From Phialophora verrucosa (Eukaryota; Ascomycota; Eurotiomycetes; Chaetothyriales; Herpotrichiellaceae), in the NCBI GenBank assembly GCA_002099365.1, contig MSED01000013.1:2046001-2110000 (forward strand): 64,000 nucleotides of DNA. The letters run 5' to 3'. Within the stretch, counting starts at the first letter, position 1. Each line of letters begins with the position of its first letter. Shown here one piece after another: positions 32,701 to 42,202 of the stretch. The notes beneath the pieces are model-generated. The model saw only the letters and a program-made list of their open reading frames with translations, was not told the origin of the DNA and ran no database searches. A program made the position numbers and the translations under genes.

Positions 32701-34059
32701 AGCTACCATGAGGTCTTGACGAAACAGCTTTTTAAACAATTTTCGCGGCAGAATGTTCCATGCAATCGTGTCAGTGATGGCCGTAAAGATCCAATTAAGC
32801 TCCCCCAGCGGACTCCGTCTATCCTGTAGACGGCCTGGAACCGGGATCTTCCCATCTTCAATAGTATGTCCACTAGGGAGTGGATTTTGCAGAACGAAAT
32901 ATCGCAGTGCGATATCTATTGGGGTCGTCAGGCAGCATGTAAACAGATCGGCGGGTAAGTCTGGGTTTGTTGGCAGCATTTCGTTTTTGCCGCAAGCTGC
33001 AAGTTGTATGCAGTCCCCGTAGTTTTGGATGGGTGCATTGGGATCTCGTTTCTTGAGTTCTTCGTTTTCATTTTCGTGCTTGGCGAGCAGCGTCTCGAAG
33101 TTGTAGACGATGTTGCCGGCATGTGAGACGTCGTAGACAAGGAGACTAGGCCCTCCCAGCCATGACTGCAGGTCGTACAACCCGACAGGGATGTACTGAG
33201 TGTAGTTCTTGTTAAAAACCCAGATCTCCCCTGACGGCGTGGGAAGAGGCACTCCGTGGCCATTGTAGTGGAAAAGCACTCTCTCATCCTTCGCGTTACG
33301 ACGTAATGAGATGCAAAAACGTTTCGTCTCGTCGATTGAGGGGTCCAGATACTGCTTGTACCTCGTCCTCAAACTCAACGACTCATACTGCTCTTGTAGA
33401 CGTTTCCCAATCTGTTCCATGGTTTTTGTGTTGCCGCCACTGCTTCCAGTAGGATCGACCCAGGCCTCAAGTTTGGCGGTGGGATTTGTTTTGATGACAT
33501 CGGGAGGGTCGACACCGATATTCAGGCATATTGCCAGCGCGGCGGACACAGTCTTCATCCTGTCTTTCATGCGCCAGTCCACGCTAGGGAATTGCTTCGA
33601 TTCCTCCGACTGTGACCCATTGCTTTCGTGTCGCTTTTCGGTGTAGTACATGTAAAAAGTCGAGTGTAACAATGACAGGTATTCATTTGACGTGTACTCG
33701 TCGTCCCAGCCATGTCGAATGTGCGCCAGCTTGTCTTCTGTGGGCACGTTCTGAGGTGTCTCCTTTCTTCGCGGGCCGAGGTCGCTCTTCGTGCGCTGTA
33801 GGAGGTTGCTCGGTCTGGCTGTCAAATAGTCCTCCGCCTCTTCAGGTATTATTCTTGGGGTGGTGTAACCATTCTGTTGAGCTCGACCCGCGCCGTTCAC
33901 AGGCGAAGGTTGACTAGAGGTGGAGCTCGACGGGAAGCCATCGCCATCGTCGAGCATCGCTGGAGGTGCAGGCCGGTCGCCTCCTTGCGTCGCAGGTCTG
34001 CGTCGGTTGACGTCAAGCAGTCCCAGACCAAAATTGGTCGGGCTGTGCTGGGTAGCCAT
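29710..34059 (-). CDS. kog1: Kog1/Raptor, TORC1 scaffold subunit
   Basis: Scaffold that presents substrates to the TOR kinase in TORC1 at the vacuole, coupling nutrients to growth. A single exon of 1449 aa; the frame is open 13 codons further upstream, but the first ATG is at 34059 (MATQHSPTNFGLGLLDVN). The Raptor N-terminal caspase-like domain spans about 85-290, with VDWRMKDRMKTVSAALAICL, RVLFHYNGHGVPLPTPSGEI and LLVYDVSHAGNIV. It is followed by HEAT-type helical repeats (about 340-800), including QWSCLCLSMLWKDY and DPVPEVRAAMLHALTNFVG. A disordered S/P-rich linker comes next. Seven WD40 units (about 1095-1449) end with ATAYHPHRMVLACAG. Length and domain order are normal for the family. Confidence 0.96.
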   Translation of the reverse strand: MATQHSPTNFGLGLLDVNRRRPATQGGDRPAPPAMLDDGDGFPSSSTSSQPSPVNGAGRAQQNGYTTPRIIPEEAEDYLTARPSNLLQRTKSDLGPRRKETPQNVPTEDKLAHIRHGWDDEYTSNEYLSLLHSTFYMYYTEKRHESNGSQSEESKQFPSVDWRMKDRMKTVSAALAICLNIGVDPPDVIKTNPTAKLEAWVDPTGSSGGNTKTMEQIGKRLQEQYESLSLRTRYKQYLDPSIDETKRFCISLRRNAKDERVLFHYNGHGVPLPTPSGEIWVFNKNYTQYIPVGLYDLQSWLGGPSLLVYDVSHAGNIVYNFETLLAKHENENEELKKRDPNAPIQNYGDCIQLAACGKNEMLPTNPDLPADLFTCCLTTPIDIALRYFVLQNPLPSGHTIEDGKIPVPGRLQDRRSPLGELNWIFTAITDTIAWNILPRKLFKKLFRQDLMVAALFRNFLLSERIMRANHCHPISSPALPETHRHPLWQSWDLAMEMVLAQLPLLREADEGKRVYEYQHSTFFAEQLTAFEVYLSSGPTKDRAPDQLPIVLQVLLSQVHRLRALILLSKFLDLGPWAVHLALSIGIFPYVVKLLQAASLELKPVMVFIWARIMAVDSTVQLDLLKDNGIHYFISIMNPRSDIPVGNASEHRAMCAFIVATFCKNYPPGQTVCLLPELFSACLLNMAEPENPLLRQWSCLCLSMLWKDYADAKWMGIRCMAHARLCELSLDPVPEVRAAMLHALTNFVGIPDLTDQVSQIEEGIASSVLFLTTDGSTLVRKELVVFLSHFVKRYENKFIVVAYEQLVEERDRHPYKQSESGSVENSRSLKWVPISANTIYGSIWVQILMLSVDPHPEVARNASLIVDHVHETLVNSPMGHMALAILDDLLRFTKREDSQLKKVSSRDSLKPVQAQSGTPSPTLTKQQSYLSLSLKRAGSSLRNLAFGTTSNASSSSTSPEVSPTKTRDLVQPVNTPRSRLPPEWSRPPDSPNAKSTPGSYHSAQQPTSAGFVPLDPKNPPAFPLLSTLLEWSTEYFREPQMRPNDPDEPGSADYNSRLWRRNRNEKIIADNQPLKAVAGSSKWIRPQGFLNNQTQPMKMTFHQFDDHLAVADDKDTITIWDFQNNEQLSRFSNGNPTGSRINDAKFLNEDDQPLLMVGSSDGILKVYKNYANPAEVKVITAFRALTELIPSNKNAGLVFDWQQGQGKALVAGDVKVIKVWNAATELCVGDIPARSSSCVTSLTSDKVAGHIFIAGFGDGVVRVFDQRLNPRTAMVKLWREHRQWITNIHMQRGGVRELISGSRNGEVKLWDLRNDKAVLTLNATSNTPLPLKLDNIKDGTNSTISTPEKPTALLRSLSVHEHAPIFCVGTDRHEVKTFNTNGDSLGIFEPSSTRMAQLAGAVGSVGVNVGVSAGRLGIGRQPIVATAYHPHRMVLACAGLGDTGVGLVSY

Positions 34060-34886
34060 GCTCTCTGCCGTGGGTGTAGTTATCTGCGGGTCGCGCACGT
34101 AGAACAGAACATGGCACGAAAGCCTTCGTGCAAGGAATCGGGCTCGGGCTCGGTGCGAGTTGTAGACATGGACAGCCGAGTCAATTTAGGCAACCGCAGG
34201 TGAGAGGAGGGTAATGTTACAGTAAGGCTGGTCAGAGGACAGAGTCACAGTCGCTGCTGAGGATCTGGATGTGTCTAAGAACTATGAAGGGACATGAAGT
34301 TGGTACGGAGGGGAAGAGCTGTAAATCCTAAAGGATGTCAGTGCGACACCCGTGTAATTGTAGATCGCACGATGGTGAGAGTTTCCTGCCTCCTGCAGTG
34401 TTTGGGTTTTGCGGGGAAGTTCACGTCGTTCAGCCTTGCAGCTGAGTCCGACAAGGCTGAATATCGCTCACCTTGAAAGCCAGGTCCGTCACAGCAAGAT
34501 GTTTATAAAGACCCGGCAGATTACAACTTCACAGCGTTCGACTATCGGGCCATGGAGGCCGCTCGCTTGAGGGGTTGGACATCCATTCATTGAGTATGAA
34601 CTGTTGAACTCAGTCCTAGTAAACACCTGCCAACCACTTCCCAACCCCATCCCTACCGCTTGAACCCAGTGATCTGGCAGTTAGAACTATAATTGGGGTC
34701 CTAGCCAGTAGACCAGCTCCTCGACATGGACGTTGTCTTCATTACCGTCATCCGCATATTCGCCGCCCAGAAGACAACAACTCCAAAAGACAATAGGGGA
34801 GAAAAACACATTTGTTCAGACAGAAGTAATCAAAGCCCTTCCCATTCACTAATGGTCACATTTGTGGCGTACCAATTCTCTACTCC
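34060..34886. other. Intergenic region upstream of kog1
   Basis: About 830 bp between the kog1 start and the 3' end of the Tea1-like gene. A TTTATAAAG element at about 34502 is too far from the ATG to call a TATA box. No other feature recognised. Confidence 0.4.
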
Positions 34887-37800
34887 TCAAGCGACTGTCG
34901 TTGGCTCTTTAGCCCCGTTCTCTTCCTCCGCAAGTCGTCGTCTCCAGTTTGCAAGATTGTCACTGAGCTCAGTGCCATGGGTCTCTGCTGTGGGGGTCCT
35001 TTCTGAATGCGCACTTAGTCGGTAAGCGCTCCTGCTTGTGCTCTCCCATTGTGATCGTAAAGTCTCCAGCTCTGAGGCTAGATTGTCCAGCGCTACGGAT
35101 CCTCTGTCGTCGTGGGTGAGTGTGTCATCGTTCACCGAAACATCCGTTAGTGTAGAGGTGCTCTCCTCTCGGTTGTGGCCGATCCCATTGATGCCGTGTG
35201 GTACAGGCTGCAACTGCGATTGTCGTCTGTAGTTGCCAACCCTCTCATTGACTTGATCAAGCAGCACCGTTATCCGGCTTTCAGCTTCGTGGGCTTGCTG
35301 CTCGAGCATTGTGTTTTCTGACTTGAGCTGTTCCAGCTCCCGGCCCAACCGTTGTGCCGTCTGACTCAACTGCTCCTGACTAGCTTTCTGTTGATCTCTT
35401 TCTGCCTGTACGGCAACAAGGTCGGCCTTCAGTGAAGAGACGCTTGACTCCAGTTGCGCAATCTGCTGGCTCGTCTGAGTCTTCATCTCATCCATCGAGG
35501 ACTGCAGCAGCGATCGTTCGCTATCCCACGCCGCAGTGTCAGCTGGCGTGCCAGAAGCGGCGCTTGCACTCCGGGCGGTCTCCAACTCAGTCGTAAGCTG
35601 AGCATTCTGTGACTTGTATTTGGTGAGCTCTTCCTTCATCTTCTTCAACATCTTTTCGGTGCCCTTAACATAGTGTACGGCCGACTGGTAGTCGTTTTCG
35701 AGTTGCTCCAACTTCTCTTTATACGTGCTGTCGGCTTCTTGCATACGAGCCTCGGACTGGTTCTTGGTCTCCTCATGAGCCTTAATGCTGGCTTGGAGCT
35801 GTTGTTCAATTTCGCGCAGACGGGCCTGTTCTGGCGTTCCGAACCTTGAAGTTGGCGAGTGGTCACCAAAGGCCGGCGACCGTCGCACATCAGACACGTT
35901 TAGGCCGCGCTCACCGAGTAAGTCTTTAAGGGCACTGTGCTGGACGGCAAGTGCACTGGCATCTCGCTGATGCATCTCGAGATTCGAGCGTAGTTCGCGG
36001 ATCTCCGTTTGGTAGTTCTGCGCCTCACGCATAGCCGCCTGTAGTTGTCGGCGAGTTTGTAGAGCCTCGCGGCTGGATTGCTCCTGGTATGCTTCCAACC
36101 CGGCGATCCGTTCTTCCGCATTACGCAGTTTCTGCGCAGCTTTATCGGCAGCTTCCTGGTTGCGCTTGGCCAAAGCCGAGGCTTGCTCCGCTGATTCACG
36201 AAGAGCTACCATCTTTTGCTCGACACCAGCATCTTGTTTCACGGCTGGTTCTGGGTTGGACAGCTTGGCCAGACCGGCAAGCAACGCCTCACGGTGAGTC
36301 GCCGCTTCCTTCGCATGGGTCTCTGCCAACTCTTCAGCGTCGCGCAGCCGCTTTGAAGTGGTCTCGAGTTCTGTTGTCCGATCTTCGTGCTCGGCTCTGA
36401 GCTGTGACAATTTCCGTTCGACAGCCTCTCTTTGGCCACGCTCCTCCTCTATTTGTCGTTCAAACAGGCTAGCTTTGTTTGTAGAAGCGGCAACAGCCGC
36501 TTCTAAAGCCGCCATTGACGAGGTGTGACTCTTCAAGCGTGCCAAAATTTCCTCGTGCGTTTGGGTCAAGCTGTCATGGTCGACTCGTAACGTCCGCAGC
36601 TCTTCCTCAACTTCAGCTCTGCGTCCTGCTTCTGATCGAGCTAGGCTTTGAGCTTCGTGTAGCTCCGCGCGGAGACCTTCGATTTCGGCAGGTTTCCGAC
36701 TTTTGTTCAGGTCGTCATATCGCTGCTGCAAAGCGTCCATGGATTCTTCGGCAAGCTCTCGGGCCCTCCTTTCCGATGCAAGATCATTGTTCAGCGTGTC
36801 AAGTCGGGCTTTATGCTCCGACTGCGCCGCAAGAGCCAAAGCGAGCCGTCGGCTCAGATCTGTGAAACGTTCTTGCTCATCAGGCTCACGGCCATGATCG
36901 GGCTGGGGTGTGCTCCGCTGACTTCCACCATGGGCTGCGAGTTTGGCTCGTGCGTAAGCAGCTTCCGTAACCGCCGCGTCTCGCTGATGCTCGACCTCCG
37001 CGATACGTTTTGCCATCGACGAAGCTTGTGTCTCCATAGCATCTTGCATTTTCATTAGCTCTGCCCTCATCATCATAAAGGCTTCCATCAGCGGCCGGTC
37101 ATCGTCCGAGACTTGGCTCACAGCACGATCGTCGAACGTAGGACTCGAGGCAGCCCCGCTATGATAACCCTGCTTCCGAGCAAGTGCCAACTCGGAAGCG
37201 TACCAGGCATTTGTCCTCTTTACTGTCTCCAACTCTTTAAGCAGCGCCTCCTGGTGGGCACTCATCTTGGGGGACTTAGGCTCCTCACCATGGATGCTCC
37301 TTAAGCTCCTATTGTCGGCTTGTAGCTCAGGATGGTGTCTGCCAGAGGATGAGCGTCCGAGAAGTCCGTCCTCAGTGCTGTCGATGGAACTATGGGCTCG
37401 TTGTGATCGTAGCGATCGTTGTCTAGCCACCCCGCTACTGACAAGAGGGGCCGCTTCCCCTGCTTCCATGGCTTTCGCCTTCGACTCAGTTCGTTGTATC
37501 GGAGTCCTCCGGCCGTGGGTGTTGGGGCTCGCTTCACGGCTTGGTCGGATATTCTCTTTCTGCACCTCGCGGATGGCTGTAGGCTGTGCCATGCCTTCTA
37601 GAGGAGCGGCCCTGACGCCATTTGGACCAGCCGGAGGACCTCTCGTGTCCACTGCAGAACCGTTATACCTCGGTTTCGATGCTTCAGACGCACTTGAAGG
37701 AGACTGAACGCCATTGGCTCGAGGGTTGGGAGCTTGGCCTGATGGAGGTGGCCCGGCAGGAGCTTGCGCCATAGACGCCCGCGGTAGTCTCGATTGGCCA

Positions 37801-39474
37801 TTGTTCTGTGTTGGATCCGGCCTCTGAACTGGGCCCCCAGCAAACTGTTCACGAGGAGCGTTTGGAGTCCCTTGTCCCTCCCTTGATGTAGAACGAATAG
37901 GCATGGCGTATCTCGCTTCTGTGCTTGGCCTCCTTGTTGGACTGCTGGGCTGTCTGGCATCTATAGCCTGGCTGGAACCGGCAGCATCATTTGGATACCT
38001 GATTTTTGCCGTATCCAGGACATAAACCATACTGAGCTCTGCTGGATCCCGAGGTGCCGAACTAGGCTCGCCAGCCAGTACGATGATCTTATCACGGTAG
38101 GCTGTCATGCTGTGACCGGACCTCGGCGATGGCGAAGGTCCCATATTCTGGAAGGTGTACCATCGCTTGGACGAGATGCGGAAAGCAGCCAGATCACCAA
38201 GATCCGTTCCCTCCTCGGTTCTACCGCCGAAGATATACATGACATCGTTGACCAAGGCCGCGGAGTGGCCTTCGCGTGGTGCTGGGATGTATCCTATACA
38301 GTCTTGTTGAGTCCAGGAATTTGTAGCCGGGCTGTAAGTCCAAACATCATTGAACCATTGAGTCCCGTTTGTGCCTCCAAATCTGTAGATGTCTCGATCA
38401 GCCAACATATCAAGCGCACCTCTGCCGGTCTACTCACAAGAAGAGCTGATCGTTGTAGCTCACAACCGTGTGATTTGTTCTCGCAGCGGGCACCTTGGCA
38501 CTCTGGGCAACATCGTCGCCCGTGTTCTGCAGCAGAAACTCCCATTGGTTCGTCGGGTTCTGCAGGGCGTTCAGGTCGAAAGCTATTAGATCATTGAAGA
38601 AATATCCCTCAACCTGACCTCCAAAGATGTATATCTTGGAGCCGAGAATGTTGAGAGTATGGCCGTAGCGGCCGGAAGGTCGTGGACCTGGCGGAGACGC
38701 CCTTGACCATTGCCGAGAAGCTGAAAAGTAAGCGGGATCCCGAATCACAGGGGATGATAGAACACTCACAAGTGTTAAGTAGGTACAAAGTGTCATCAAG
38801 CGGGTCATTATCGTCCATCTTGGTATCACCGCCGAACACAATAAAAGCATTACCAACCAGTAAACTTGCGTGTCCGACGCGGGGTCCAGGGCCCTCAGAG
38901 ACCGTCGCAATCGGATAGCAGGACAGGTTGCCCGCCCCCGATTCGACCATCCATAGGTCGCCTCGGACCATAGAGCCATTGATCAGTCCACCCATGATAT
39001 AGACATCACCATCTTTTGAAGCGACTGCGTTCACAGCGGCACCATATCGAGGGAACGGGTTGGACTGCGGAGTGGGAAAGTTCAATCGCCGCTGCGACCA
39101 GGGGTACAGAGCGGCGTTGGGTACTTGAGTCGCTTGCGAACTCGTTCCGGGCCGCGGCTATATGAAGACAACGTTAGAAAATGCATATAATGCCGAAAAA
39201 GCATCGAGCATGGACATACCGCCGACTCTGATTCTGATCGTTCGCGCCGTGGAAACGTAGGCGCATTGGCGATGGAGTTCATTGAAGTGATGGATCCATT
39301 TGGACCCGCGTTGGGCGGCGGCGACTGCGTTGAGCGTTCTCCTGTACTGTCTATTGACCCGTTGGGTGCAGACGCCGACCCAGACGTGCCGTCAGAAGTA
39401 TGGATATTTCGACTCGTAGGGGGTAAGCCCGAAGCAGGCGGCGGGTTCCGTCTGCTTTTGAATAGGAAGGCCAT
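34887..39474 (-). CDS. teaA: Tea1/TeaA-like Kelch cell-end marker
   Basis: Polarity protein carried on microtubule plus ends to the hyphal tip cortex, where it directs growth. Four exons on the minus strand: 39474-39220, 39157-38770, 38720-38438 and 38382-34887, about 1473 aa. Introns are 62, 49 and 55 nt. Junctions read ESESA/PRPGTSS, YLLNT/SRQWSRA and NDQLFL/FGGTNGTQWFND, each restoring a Kelch blade. The N-terminus MAFLFKSRRNPPPASGLPP with NIHTSDG matches mould Tea1 proteins as I recall them. Kelch repeats occupy about 100-400 (YIMGG, FIVFGGDT, YIFGGQVEG, YIFGGRTEEG). A disordered P/S-rich linker is followed by a long coiled coil (about 690-1380) rich in E/Q/K heptads. The C-terminal tail ends LANWRRRLAEEENGAKE. 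Confidence 0.93.
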
Positions 39475-40965
39475 CGTCGGTGACTTCTTCGCGCAGACTG
39501 AGCTGCTGAAGTGTGGCTGGAGAGATCGTGCCTGGACTCCGCTTCTTGCGACTCGACGGTTCCCGAGGAGATGGCTTGAGAAGTGAGGCCGGGTAAGACA
39601 CGGTGTATCGGGGGTTGCAAGGCTCGCTCAGCGCAAACCAGGTGCCTCATTCAAGCACAGTCCATCGTCGTGGGCGTGCAGCGACCGGAGGGCAGAGGAT
39701 CTCAGTCGAGACTGGAAAACGACCGCGACTGGCAAGATTCGTGGGTGCGAGTTGGTCGATGCTCGTCCGAGTCCAATTCGAGCGTGCCAAGGGAAGCAGT
39801 ATGCAAGGCACCAGATCACCGCTGCAACCAATTGTCGACCGTGCGTGGAGAAGTGTCAGTGCGGTGATTGCCACGATGTGAGTCGACGATCGATCCGACG
39901 CGACTCGATAAGAGGTTGCAATGAAAAACAAAAAGAACACCTGGACTGTGATGACGATGGAGACAGAGACGCGGGCTCCAAATCAGGAGAATTATTTCGG
40001 TCTACCAGAAAACTGAGCGCAGCCCGCGCGGTATGCGCAGGCCAGGCTGCGTGTTCGTGATCCCGCCCACGCCCACCACTTAACGACGAGTGCCCGGGAT
40101 GCTCCAGCTCCCAGCTCCCGGATTGTTTCAGGTGGCCCTTTCAAGTCTAGCACCAAGATTCCAACGGCTAAGCGTCTCCTCTCCTGTGCGTCTATGGCGC
40201 CTGCAAAGTGCTTGCGCAGAGACAGCCGAAGTGTCTTCTCCTTGAAATTTCCCCTGATGAAGATTCCTCTCCTCACCACGACTTCCGGTCCTCGTGCTGC
40301 AGGGAGATGCACCGATGCCATGTTTTTCCGATGATCGATGCCAACTCAGCCGCGAGATCGCCATGATTGCAGAAACTCTATCCCGGTAAGTCTTCCGGAG
40401 CTGACAATTCTTCACGTGATCATTGTTCGCCCGTAGCAAATATGATTGGAGGATTCGTACAACACCTTTACGAACATCCGGTTCCTTGACAAGCGATTCA
40501 AACCATATGTGTCTGACAAGAGACAAATCGCGAAACGAATCATCTGGCAATCACCGCTACCGGAGCCAGGCAGGAATTGTCCGGGGAATCTTTTACGGAC
40601 AGCGCTGTCCAGTTAGAGAGACAGCCGCGGGTTACTTGCTGATATCGTCGCCTTGAACCACATACACATCATCTGCCAGAGGACGCGATAAGGCTCAGAT
40701 ACTGACTTACAGGCTTGCTGAATCCTTGGTGCCATTGGGACGAGCTTGGCCATCCCTCAGACACAGCCGGAGGCTGTGGCGAAGACCTGTTTCCGTCCTT
40801 TGGGGGACTACGTTACCTCCGCCGCCCGACCAAGCGGAGTGGAGGACGCTTATCAGCTCAAGAGGTCCTCCGCATGTGGAAGAGAACCCTGCATTTGAGG
40901 GTATTAGCACCATATCATTCTTGAGGGAGGTTAGGACGAACGATATCATAACACCAATAAGCAAC
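39475..40965. other. Divergent intergenic region, teaA / deaminase
   Basis: About 1.5 kb. Two minus-strand frames (39992-40321 with an ATG, 40128-40550 without) have a slightly protein-like composition, but I recognise nothing in them and they overlap each other. The deaminase frame is open upstream of its ATG without a homologous segment. Confidence 0.4.
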
Positions 40966-42063
40966 ATGGACTCCCGTACCGCAACACAATCTCTTTCCCC
41001 AGACATGGATCTCCCCGCCTTCATATCCGCCCTCCCCAAGGCCGAACTGCATGTCCACCTAGAAGGCTGCCTGACCCCAGCCCTCGCGCGATCCCTGGCG
41101 ACGCGAAACAATCTCCCCCTGCCCGCCTCCCTCTCCGCCCTCGACCAAACCGGCTCAACCTACTCGTTCCACGACCTCACCACCTTCCTCCAAGTCTACT
41201 ACCCCAACCTGTCCGTGCTGCAGACGTCGGAAGATTTCGCCGACCTGGCCGTCTCGTACTTGACCATCGCTCATGCCCAGAACGTCAAGCACTGCGAACT
41301 CTTCTTCGACCCCCAAGCGCACACCTCCCGGGGGGTGCCGTTCCCTACCGTGGTGCGCGGCTACCAGGCCGGCATCCAGACCGCGCAACGCGCCCTCGGC
41401 ATCTCCGCCTCCCTGATCATGTGCTTCCTGCGCGATCAGAGCGCCGAATACGCCATGGCCACGCTCATGTCCTCCCTGCCCTTCAAGGACGTCATCATCG
41501 GTGTTGGGCTGGACAGCGACGAACGCGACAACCCGCCGTCAAAGTTCGCGGCTGTGTTTCAGCGCGCAGCAAAGGAAGGCTTTCTGATCACCATGCATTG
41601 TGATATCGATCAACCGAACACATTGACGCACATAGGTCAGGCGATCAACGAGATCCAAGTCGACCGCATCGATCACGGGACGAATATCATCGACTCGCCC
41701 CAGCTTGTATCCACGTTGAAACAGAGAGGGGTTGGATTGACGACATGTCCTATCTCGAACAGTATCGTCACAGATGACTTCAAAGGCAAAGAAATCGTCG
41801 AGCTGTTGAGGCAAGGCGTCCGTGTGACGGTGAATAGTGACGACCCTGCATATTTCAGGGGTTACTTGAATGAAAACCTGCTCAAACTCGCGTCAACGGC
41901 GGAACTGAATGTGACGAGGAAGGAGTTGATTCAGCTGCAGAGGAATGCCTTCACCATTAGTTGGATCAGTAGTTGGAAGAGGAACCATTTTTTGCAGTTG
42001 TTGGACGAGTTTGAACAAAGGACGCTAGGGAGCGAAGAAGCACAAATGCCGAACGGTCTTTGA
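40966..42063 (+). CDS. Adenine/adenosine deaminase-family hydrolase
   Basis: Metal-dependent amidohydrolase of the adenosine/adenine deaminase family, 365 aa, single exon; nearest in style to fungal adenine deaminases (purine salvage, adenine to hypoxanthine). The ATG at 40966 gives MDSRTATQSLSPDMDLPAF; the frame is open upstream but carries no family sequence. Metal ligands are visible: ELHVHLEG (His 29, His 31), His 211 in ITMHCDIDQ, and the Asp pair in VTVNSDDPAYF. VDRIDHGTNI supplies the conserved His. ELFFDPQAHTSRGVPF, followed by a CFLRDQ block, is the adenine-deaminase type pattern. The usual HAGE at the catalytic metal-His is HCDI here, so the canonical general-acid Glu is absent from that position. 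Substrate is therefore less certain than the fold. Confidence 0.85.
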   Translation: MDSRTATQSLSPDMDLPAFISALPKAELHVHLEGCLTPALARSLATRNNLPLPASLSALDQTGSTYSFHDLTTFLQVYYPNLSVLQTSEDFADLAVSYLTIAHAQNVKHCELFFDPQAHTSRGVPFPTVVRGYQAGIQTAQRALGISASLIMCFLRDQSAEYAMATLMSSLPFKDVIIGVGLDSDERDNPPSKFAAVFQRAAKEGFLITMHCDIDQPNTLTHIGQAINEIQVDRIDHGTNIIDSPQLVSTLKQRGVGLTTCPISNSIVTDDFKGKEIVELLRQGVRVTVNSDDPAYFRGYLNENLLKLASTAELNVTRKELIQLQRNAFTISWISSWKRNHFLQLLDEFEQRTLGSEEAQMPNGL

Positions 42064-42202
42064 TCTTGAGGTTTGATATGCATTTTAGTCGGCGCGCAAC
42101 AATCGACACGCATACACTGCGCTGAGCCAACGCTACCAGTAAAGCAACCAAGGATGCACTTCAATCAATTGCTCTCGAAGCCCGCCTCTCCTTTCCATAC
42201 CA

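Noticed and set aside
39992..40321. 109-codon minus-strand frame upstream of the deaminase
   Set aside because: Has an ATG and a somewhat protein-like start, but an overlapping frame is equally long and no family is recognised.
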